Of a stretch of DNA of 64,000 nt, positions 1 through 8,643 are shown piece by piece. The translations under genes were made by a program, and so were the position numbers. The DNA is from Marmoricola sp. (GTDB lineage Bacteria > Actinomycetota > Actinomycetes > Propionibacteriales > Nocardioidaceae). The DNA lies in assembly GCA_025964775.1 (NCBI GenBank), contig JAOPYE010000003.1:62001-126000 (forward strand), written 5' to 3'. The stretch's first letter is position 1; each line of letters starts with the position of its first letter. The notes beneath the pieces are model-generated. The model was not told the origin of the DNA, ran no database searches, and saw only the letters and a list, made by a program, of their open reading frames with translations.

Positions 1-919
1 TCGCCTCGACAGGACCCAGGCCCATGATCTCGGGGGACAGGCCGGTGACGCCGGTCGACACGATCCGCGCGAGCGGGGTCAGGCCGAGCTCCCTGGCCTT
101 GGTGTCGCTCATGATGATCACCGCGGCTGCTCCGTCGTTCAGGGCGCAGCAGTTGCCGGCCGTGACCACCCCATCGGGGCGGAAGACCGGCTGCAGGTCG
201 GCGATCGCCTCGTAGGTCACGCCCGCACGTGGGCCGTCGTCGGCGGAGACCACCGTGCCGTCGGCCAGGGTCACCGGGGTGATCTCCCGGGCCCAGAAGC
301 CGTCCGCGATGGCCTTCTCGGCGAGGTTCTGGCTGCGGACCGCGAACTCGTCGAGCTCCTTGCGGTCCAGGCCCCGGATGCGCGCCACGTTCTCGGCCGT
401 CTGGCCCATGGCGATGTAGATGTCGGGCAGGAGGCCGTCCTCGCGCGGGTCGTGCCAGTCCTGACCGCCCTCGGCGTACTTCTCAGTACGGGCCTGCGCG
501 TCGGCGAACAGCGGGTTCTTGGTGTTCGGGAGGTGGTCCGAGGTGCCGAACTGGAACCGCGAGACCGTCTCGACGCCGGCCGAGATGAACGCGTCGCCCT
601 CGCCGGCCTTGATCGCGTGGAAGGCCATCCGCGAGGTCTGCACCGACGAGGAGCAGTAGCGGGTGATCGTCGTGCCCGGGATCTCGTAGCCGAGCAGCGT
701 CGAGACGATGCGGCCCATGTTGTTGCCGGCCTCACCGCCGGGCAGGCCGCACCCGAGGATCAGGTCGTTGATCGTGGCGGGGTCGAGCCCAGGAACCTTG
801 TCGAGCGCCGCCTTGATGATCAGAGCGCTGAGGTCGTCCGGGCGGAAATCCTTGAGGGACCCCTTGTTCGCGCGGCCGATGGGGGTGCGGGCCGCGGAAA
901 CGATCACTGCCTCGGGCAT
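1..919 (-). CDS. acetyl-CoA C-acyltransferase (thiolase), 3' end outside window
   Basis: Thiolase that condenses or cleaves acyl-CoA and acetyl-CoA in fatty-acid or sterol side-chain beta-oxidation. The ATG at 919 gives the typical N-terminus MPEAVIVSAARTPIGR. The nucleophilic cysteine is residue 89 in the ITRYCSSS motif, and NCCALNDGAAA of the C-terminal half is also visible. About 306 residues are present; the last ~90, with the catalytic His and second Cys, lie beyond the window. It diverges from the thioesterase at 1011, with a KstR-like palindrome (980-993) between them. That arrangement fits a FadA-type catabolic thiolase better than a housekeeping one. Confidence 0.93.
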   Translation of the reverse strand, partial: MPEAVIVSAARTPIGRANKGSLKDFRPDDLSALIIKAALDKVPGLDPATINDLILGCGLPGGEAGNNMGRIVSTLLGYEIPGTTITRYCSSSVQTSRMAFHAIKAGEGDAFISAGVETVSRFQFGTSDHLPNTKNPLFADAQARTEKYAEGGQDWHDPREDGLLPDIYIAMGQTAENVARIRGLDRKELDEFAVRSQNLAEKAIADGFWAREITPVTLADGTVVSADDGPRAGVTYEAIADLQPVFRPDGVVTAGNCCALNDGAAAVIIMSDTKARELGLTPLARIVSTGVTGLSPEIMGLGPVEA

Positions 920-979
920 CGTTGCTACTCCGATCCTGTCGTGTGAGATGGGCAACGCTCCGGTTGCCCCCGGTCATCC

Positions 980-993
980 TAGAACGCGTTCTG
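980..993. promoter_or_regulatory. KstR-like palindrome between thiolase and thioesterase
   Basis: TAGAACGCGTTCTG fits the KstR operator form TnnAACnnGTTnnA except for the last base. It lies in the only gap between two divergent acyl-CoA genes, 17 bases before the thioesterase GTG. On the minus strand it overlaps a possible -10 (TAGGAT) for the thiolase. Two related palindromes occur at 19993 and 35937. The operator form is established for actinobacterial TetR regulators of steroid catabolism; its use here is inferred. Confidence 0.5.
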
Positions 994-1010
994 GTGGTTG
1001 GATCAGCGGT

Positions 1011-1856
1011 GTGCGTCACACCTACAGTGGTCAGCTGCGCTGGGCAGACATGGACCGGCTCGGTCACGTCAACAACGTGACCTATGTCGACCTGCTCCAG
1101 GAGGCGAGAATCGCCTTCTTCGGCACTCACCGGGCCATCGCGGTCAGTCCGGAGACGCCCGAGGGGATCCTCGTGGTCAAGCACGAGGTCGACTTCCTGG
1201 TGCCGCTGACCCTGCGACGTACCGAGATCCTGGTCGACACGTGGGTGGCCGCCGTCCGGGCCGGATCGTTCATCCTGGCGCACGAGGTCTACCAGGAGGA
1301 CGAGGCCGGCCGAACCGTCTACGCCCGGGCCTCGACCTTGCTCGCGCCGTTCGTCTTCGCCACCGCGGCACCGCGCCGCCTCGCGCCGGACGAGAAGGAC
1401 TTCCTGTCGCCGTACCTGGCCGCGGCCCCCGGCCGGACGCCGATCACGGCCGACGGAACCTCCCGGCATCTCTACCCGCTCCAGCTGCGGTGGTCGGAGA
1501 TCGACCCGTACAAGCACGCCAACAACGTGCACTACTACGAGTACTTCCAGGAGGCCCGGGTCGCCTACATCCGGCACCTGCACACCCGCGGCGAGGTCTG
1601 GAGCGATAACGTCGTCGCCCGGATGGACGTCGACTACCTGCGGCCGCTGCACTACCGCAGTACGCCGTACGAGGTGCACTCCTGGGTCAGCGGTGTCGGC
1701 ACGAAGTCGTACACGGTGGTCCACGAGATCCGCGACCAGGACGAGGTGCTGGCGCGGTCGAAGGTCGTCATGGTCACCTTCGACACCGAGACCCAGCGGG
1801 CGACGGCGATGTCCCCGGCGCAGCGCGCGGCCCTCACGGCCGCGCTGCCCGGGTGA
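1011..1856 (+). CDS. acyl-CoA thioesterase with two hotdog domains
   Basis: Cytosolic thioesterase of the 4-hydroxybenzoyl-CoA thioesterase type, expected to hydrolyse acyl-CoA. The GTG at 1011 gives 281 residues. An upstream reading frame is open much further but runs across the thiolase promoter, so it is not used. Two tandem hotdog folds are visible. Each begins with the family motif: HVNNVTYVDLLQEAR in the first half and HANNVHYYEYFQEAR in the second, with the Asp/His-Asn region before each helix. It diverges from the thiolase and shares a KstR-like site, which suggests joint control in acyl-CoA catabolism. The substrate is unknown. Confidence 0.88.
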   Translation: MRHTYSGQLRWADMDRLGHVNNVTYVDLLQEARIAFFGTHRAIAVSPETPEGILVVKHEVDFLVPLTLRRTEILVDTWVAAVRAGSFILAHEVYQEDEAGRTVYARASTLLAPFVFATAAPRRLAPDEKDFLSPYLAAAPGRTPITADGTSRHLYPLQLRWSEIDPYKHANNVHYYEYFQEARVAYIRHLHTRGEVWSDNVVARMDVDYLRPLHYRSTPYEVHSWVSGVGTKSYTVVHEIRDQDEVLARSKVVMVTFDTETQRATAMSPAQRAALTAALPG

Positions 1857-1860
1857 GCCC

Positions 1861-2235
1861 TCAGACGGGCGTGTTCACCATGAACTGGGCCGCGTGCGTG
1901 ACGTAGTCCCAGAACTGGGCGTCCTGCTCGGGCGTGAGGTCGACGCTGTCGAGGCCGGCCCGGAAGTGCCGCAACCAGTGCTGCGCCGCGTCGGGAGTCA
2001 CCGCGAACGGCGCGTGCCGCATCCGCAGCCGGGGGTGGCCACGTGCGTCCGAGTACGTCGTCGGGCCGCCCCAGTACTGGGCCAGGAACAGCCGGAAGCG
2101 TTCTTCGGCCGGACCGAGGTCGGCCTCGGGATACAACGGCCGCAGCGCCTCGTCGCCGGCCACACCTTCGTAGAACCGGTGCACGATCGCGGTGATCGTC
2201 TCCATCCCACCGATCTCGTCGTAGAACGTGCTCAC
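1861..2235 (-). CDS. glbO: truncated haemoglobin, group II (GlbO type)
   Basis: Oxygen-binding truncated globin of 124 residues, close to the ~128 of mycobacterial GlbO. The GTG at 2235 is chosen because the reading frame upstream is only the tandem repeat at 2237-2390. Visible features are the N-terminal STFYDEIGG helix start, the E-F region with LRMRHAPFAV (proximal histidine), and the HWLRHF segment holding the G-helix tryptophan of group II globins. Its neighbours (DUF5130 gene, pepN) match the M. tuberculosis context of glbO. No ribosome-binding site or -10 box was seen just before the start. Confidence 0.92.
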   Translation of the reverse strand: MSTFYDEIGGMETITAIVHRFYEGVAGDEALRPLYPEADLGPAEERFRLFLAQYWGGPTTYSDARGHPRLRMRHAPFAVTPDAAQHWLRHFRAGLDSVDLTPEQDAQFWDYVTHAAQFMVNTPV

Positions 2236-2236
2236 T

Positions 2237-2390
2237 GGGCCCTCGCTTCGCATCGGGCCGCAGCAGCACCGGTGGCTGTCTTGGATTGGTCGCTCACTTC
2301 GTTCGCTCCCATTGGGCCCTCGCTTCGCATCGGGCCGCAGCAGCACCGGTGGCTGTGTTGGATTGGTCGCTCACTTCGTTCGCTCCCATA
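2237..2390. repeat. two perfect tandem copies of a 77-bp repeat upstream of glbO
   Basis: Copies at 2237-2313 and 2314-2390 differ at a single internal base (TCTTGG against TGTTGG), plus the junction base. Each starts GGGCCCTCGCTTCGCATC and ends CTTCGTTCGCTCCCAT. The array ends two bases before the glbO start codon, so any glbO promoter or leader lies inside or beyond it. The near identity suggests a recent duplication. Confidence 0.95.
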
Positions 2391-2423
2391 CAGCCATTGT
2401 GCCGACCCGTGGTCGTGCATCGG

Positions 2424-3413
2424 TCAACTGGGTGCCGCCGGATCGGTCCACGTCACGCGCTGCGGCATCGGCATCGCGATCCCCTCGGCGTCGAACCGGG
2501 TCTTGACGCGCTCGCGCATCTCGCGGGCGACCATCCACTGCTGCTGCGGCATCGTCTTCAGCGTCACCCTGACCACGACCGCGTCCGGACCGAGGGACTG
2601 GACGCCCCAGACCTCCGGCTCCTCGATGATCCGATCCCGGTAGTGCTCGTCATCGGCGAGCTCGTGCGCGACCTCCTTGAGCAGGCTGCGGACCCGGGTG
2701 ATGTCCTCCTTGTAGCCCACCGCGATGTCGAGCACCGAGCGCGACCAGTTCTGGCTCTGGTTGCCCACCCTGACGATCTCGCCGTTGCGGACGTACCAGA
2801 CCGTGCCGTCGACGTCGCGCACCCGCGTCACCCGGAGGCTGACCGCCTCGACGGTGCCGGTGGCATCGCCCAGGTTGACCGAATCACCGACGCCGTACTG
2901 GTCCTCGAAGATCATGAAGATGCCGGAGAGGAAGTCTTTGACCAGGCTCTGGGCGCCGAAGCCGAGGGCGAGGCCGATGATGCCGGCGCTCGCGATCAGC
3001 GGCGCGATGTTGTACCCGAACTTGGCGATCGCCATGAAGCCCACGATCACGAAGACGACGCTGGTCACGATGCTCTTGAGCAGGCTGCCCATCGTCACGG
3101 CGCGCTGGACCCGGCGGTGCGTGGTGGTGTTGCCGGCCGGGTCTGCGAAAGGTCCGCGCGCGAGCTTCGCCGGCAGGACGCCGTCGCTGGCGCGGGCGAC
3201 CAGCCGGTCGATCACCTTGTGCAGCATCCAGCGCGACACCACGCCGATGACCAGGAGCCAGACGATCGAGAGCGGCTTTCCGATCAGCCAGCTCGCGGCG
3301 TGCGCCAGGTCGGAGTTGTGGGTCCAGTCGAACACCGCGGCGCAGGTCCAGCTCCTGTCACCGTCCTGGATGCAGGTGGCGGGCATCGAGAACAGACTCA
3401 TCGGGGCAGTCAT
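2424..3413 (-). CDS. MscS-family mechanosensitive ion channel
   Basis: Small-conductance mechanosensitive channel, 329 residues, expected in the cytoplasmic membrane for osmotic down-shock. A first membrane helix is at about residues 45-62. Two further helices follow at about 125-175; the last has the small-residue pattern ASAGIIGLALGFGAQSLVKDFLSG typical of the MscS pore helix, and then the beta domain (DQYGVGDSVNLGDATGTVE). The ATG at 3413 is preferred to a longer frame because the extension is repeat-derived. TAGCCT lies exactly 7 bases before this ATG, fitting a leaderless start. Confidence 0.9.
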   Translation of the reverse strand: MTAPMSLFSMPATCIQDGDRSWTCAAVFDWTHNSDLAHAASWLIGKPLSIVWLLVIGVVSRWMLHKVIDRLVARASDGVLPAKLARGPFADPAGNTTTHRRVQRAVTMGSLLKSIVTSVVFVIVGFMAIAKFGYNIAPLIASAGIIGLALGFGAQSLVKDFLSGIFMIFEDQYGVGDSVNLGDATGTVEAVSLRVTRVRDVDGTVWYVRNGEIVRVGNQSQNWSRSVLDIAVGYKEDITRVRSLLKEVAHELADDEHYRDRIIEEPEVWGVQSLGPDAVVVRVTLKTMPQQQWMVAREMRERVKTRFDAEGIAMPMPQRVTWTDPAAPS

Positions 3414-3420
3414 GGGACGG

Positions 3421-3571
3421 AGGCTACGCGAACGAGCGGAGCCGCACGGAGCTTGCTCCAGTGCCGGCGGAGCGAGGAGCGTTTGAGGAGCGCAGCGACG
3501 ACCCACGCGAACGAGCGGAGCCGCACGGAGCCGCACGGAGCCTGCTCCAGTGCCGGCGTAGCGAGGATCAC
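3421..3571 (-). repeat. start-proximal repeat with two related halves upstream of the MscS gene
   Basis: Two imperfect copies (about 3427-3477 and 3506-3566) share the sequence ACGCGAACGAGCGGAGCC, then CGCACGGAGC, TTGCTCCAG or CTGCTCCAG, and TGCCGGCG. Read on the minus strand the element begins GTGATCCTCGCTACGC and ends at the -10-like TAGCCT before the MscS start. The elements at 11353-11430 and 52608-52685 have the same boundaries. From its first GTG to the MscS ATG is 158 bases, about twice the 78-base unit seen in those copies. Confidence 0.8.
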
Positions 3572-3618
3572 GGGTGGTGGCGTGCATGCCCGGGCCGCCA
3601 CTTGGTTATCCTTCGTGT

Positions 3619-4014
3619 GTGATCACTCGTGAGGTGTCCGCACCGAAGACTGCCCGTTCCGTTGCCCGCCGCGCTGCCCTGGCAGTGTCGGTCGCAGCCT
3701 TCGTGCTGCTCAGCGTCCCGGTGGCCGCCTTCGCGGACACGCCGTCGACGTGGGCCAAGCAGCCGCACGTCTCCGGCCTGCAGTACCTCGTGGTCCTGTT
3801 CCTGATCCCGGCAGGACTCTTCATCGTGATCACCCTCTTCGCCGCGTTGCCGTCGATGATCAGCGACAAGGGCTACGAGCCGGGTCAGTCCTGGCGCTCC
3901 GAGGCCGAGTGGTTCGGTGGCCCCCGCAAGGGTGTCGAGGCCGCCGACGAGCTCTCGTCCGCGCAGATCGAGGCCGCCGAGACCGACCGGGGTGGCACCA
4001 GTGGCAAGTGGTGA
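3619..4014 (+). CDS. small membrane protein of unknown function
   Basis: The protein has 131 residues. Its N-terminus is Arg/Lys-rich and followed by a hydrophobic segment ending ...VPVAAFADTP, resembling a signal peptide or first membrane helix. A second helix follows (YLVVLFLIPAGLFIVITLF), then a polar cytoplasmic-type tail ending GGTSGKW. The GTG at 3619 is chosen because TATCCT lies exactly 6 bases before it. It overlaps the DUF5130 gene start at 4001 and is probably co-transcribed with it. I do not recognise a defined function. Confidence 0.8.
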   Translation: MITREVSAPKTARSVARRAALAVSVAAFVLLSVPVAAFADTPSTWAKQPHVSGLQYLVVLFLIPAGLFIVITLFAALPSMISDKGYEPGQSWRSEAEWFGGPRKGVEAADELSSAQIEAAETDRGGTSGKW

Positions 4015-4380
4015 TGGTTTCTCGGCCGACCAGCGGTACGAGATCGACCGCGCCATCCGCGCTGCGGAGACGATCTGCCGCTACGAGTTCTCCGTGTACG
4101 TCGGTGCGGCCGAGGACGAGGCCACGGCCTTTGCCCAGCGGCTCCACGCCTCGCTGATCGCCCCGGCGCGCAGCGTCCTGATCTTCGTCGACCCGGCAGC
4201 CCGACTGCTGGAGGTCGTCACCGGGTCCGTCGTACGGCGTGACCTCCCTGACGACTCGGTCCGCCTCGCCGTGGTCGCCATGGAGTCGGCGTTCGCCGAA
4301 GGTGATCTCGTCGGGGGCATCACGCGCGGCGTGAGCCAGCTGGCCGGGGCTGCCCGGAAGCCGGCGACCCTGCACGCCAG

Positions 4381-4384
<4 letters not shown>
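4001..4384 (+). CDS. DUF5130 family protein
   Basis: The protein has 127 residues and the GTG start at 4001 overlaps the end of the preceding gene by 14 bases. The sequence contains QRYEIDRAIRAAETICRYEFSVYVG and ILIFVDPAARLLEVVTGSVVRR-like segments that resemble the TPM/DUF5130 fold. A member stands next to pepN in M. tuberculosis too, and here it is convergent with pepN; the two stop codons share the palindrome TTAA at 4381-4384. Function is not established. Confidence 0.75.
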
Positions 4385-6921
<2,537 letters not shown>

Positions 6922-7065
6922 GCGAGGCATCATGCCACCCGCGCGGAAAGCATCTGATATCGGCAGGAAGCGATTCAGAATTACACGGTTGTAACGGCGT
7001 GTCGCACCGCTGTAGTTTGGGGCAGATGGTAGGCAGAGTGACGAAAGTTGCTCTAGCGTTCGGGT

Positions 7066-8643
7066 GTGCACACCCGTCGTCGGTCTCGTCATGCGTTCGT
7101 GATTGCCCTGGTCTGGGCGCTCGCGACGCTGCTTGTCCCGACCCCTCCGGCGGGCGCGACGTCGTCGCTGCTCTGCCTGGGATTCACCGGCTGCGCCAGG
7201 TCCGGCCACAGCAGCTTCGGGTACGCCCCGACCAACTACAACAAGATGTGGTGGCGGATGTACTCCGGCCACAACTGCACCAACTACATGGCCTACCGGA
7301 TGATCCAGTCGGGGATGCCCGTGGCGCGGCCGTGGTCCAGCAGCGGCGACGCGCGCTACTGGGGTGTGGTCTTCAAGTCCAGGACCAACCAGACGCCCCT
7401 GGTCGGATCGGTCGCGTGGTGGGACAGCAACCATGTCGCCTACGTGCAGCAGATCATCGACGCCAACACGATCATCATCAGCGAGGACCACTACGGCGGT
7501 GACTTCGACTGGCGCAAGATCGTCCGCAGCGGTGGTGGCTGGCCGACCGGGTTCATCCACCTCGAGGACGAGTCGGTCACTCCGACGGCGCCACCGACCG
7601 TGATCGGCACACCGCAGGTCGACGCGCCGCTCGCCATCAAGCCCGGCACCTGGAACCGCACCGGCGCGACGTACAAGTACCAGTGGCTGGCGAACGGGGC
7701 CGCGATCACGGGAGCCACAACCACCACGTACACCCCGACCCCGGCCGAGGTCGGTGACGCGATCTCGGTCAAGGTGACCGCGGCGAAGATCGGCTACAGG
7801 ACTGGGTCGAGCACCGCCGCGGCGACCGCGCGGACGATCCCGGGCGTGATGACGGCCCTGACCGCGCCGGTGCTCAGCGGCTTCGTCAAGGTCGGCGGGG
7901 TCCTGAGCGCGTCGACCCCGACCTGGAACCCGGCGCCAAAGGCCACCACCTACACCTGGACCGCCAACGGCGCGCCGGTGCCAGGAGCGACCGCCCCGTC
8001 GCTCAAGCTCGGTCCGGCACTGCTCGGCAAGGTCGTCCGCGTGATCGCCACGGCGACTCGTGACGGATACACCACGACCACGTCGACCTCGGACGCCACG
8101 GTGCCGGTGGCTCCGGAGAAGCTCGACCTGACCTCCGAGCCGCGCCTGGTCGGCAATCCGCACGTCGGCGATGCCTACTCGGTCATCCCCGGGGTCGTCG
8201 GCCCCGCCGGGGTCCGGACCAGCTACCAGTGGCTGCTCGACGGCGTACCGATCGCCGGGGCGACGACGGGCAGCTACACGCCCTTGTTGACCGACCCCGG
8301 CCACATGCTGTCCGTCCAGGTGTCCTACACGAAGCCGGGTTACACCCCGATCGTGCGCACCCTGGCTGCCGTCCGGGCGGTGAAGTCGTACGCGCAGATC
8401 CGGATCGTCTCGCGATCGCACCGCAGCGTGACCGTGATCGTCACCGCCGGCGGTGTCCGGGTCGTCAACGGCGTCGTCACGATCTCCGATCACCGTGGAC
8501 AGCGGACGATCACCCTGGTCAACGGTCAGGCGACGATCTCACCGGACTGGCTGTACGCCGGGCCGCGGGTGATGACGGTCAACTACCTCGGCTCCCACCG
8601 GGTCGAGGCCGCGTCGCTGGTGCGGACCGTCGACATCCGCTGA
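7066..8643 (+). CDS. secreted CHAP-domain cell-wall hydrolase with Ig-like repeats
   Basis: The protein has 525 residues. An N-terminal signal peptide (HTRRRSRHAF then a hydrophobic run ending PPAGATS) precedes a CHAP domain with the catalytic Cys 71 in GHNCTNYMAYR and His 123 in DSNHVAYV. Three repeats of about 85 residues follow, each with a YKYQWLANG-, TYTWTANG- or SYQWLLDG-like strand and a GATxxxYTP turn, then a different Ig-like C-terminal domain. The family cleaves peptidoglycan peptides; the repeats probably hold it in the wall. GTG 7066 has TAGCGT 6 bases upstream. Its stop abuts the stop of the exporter gene on the other strand. Confidence 0.85.
   Translation: MHTRRRSRHAFVIALVWALATLLVPTPPAGATSSLLCLGFTGCARSGHSSFGYAPTNYNKMWWRMYSGHNCTNYMAYRMIQSGMPVARPWSSSGDARYWGVVFKSRTNQTPLVGSVAWWDSNHVAYVQQIIDANTIIISEDHYGGDFDWRKIVRSGGGWPTGFIHLEDESVTPTAPPTVIGTPQVDAPLAIKPGTWNRTGATYKYQWLANGAAITGATTTTYTPTPAEVGDAISVKVTAAKIGYRTGSSTAAATARTIPGVMTALTAPVLSGFVKVGGVLSASTPTWNPAPKATTYTWTANGAPVPGATAPSLKLGPALLGKVVRVIATATRDGYTTTTSTSDATVPVAPEKLDLTSEPRLVGNPHVGDAYSVIPGVVGPAGVRTSYQWLLDGVPIAGATTGSYTPLLTDPGHMLSVQVSYTKPGYTPIVRTLAAVRAVKSYAQIRIVSRSHRSVTVIVTAGGVRVVNGVVTISDHRGQRTITLVNGQATISPDWLYAGPRVMTVNYLGSHRVEAASLVRTVDIR

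Noticed and set aside
24-1724. Overlapping open frames on the opposite strand of the thiolase and thioesterase
   Set aside because: They are shadows of the high-G+C coding frames; the real products are fixed by family motifs.
2237-2390. Tandem repeats as a possible CRISPR array
   Set aside because: Only two units, directly abutting, with no spacers and no cas genes nearby.
6934-8493. Very long minus-strand open frame extending pepN upstream to 8493 (1370 codons)
   Set aside because: The upstream part is antisense to the CHAP gene and composed of Arg/Asp/Gly-rich shadow sequence; pepN homologues begin at MPGTNLTREEA.
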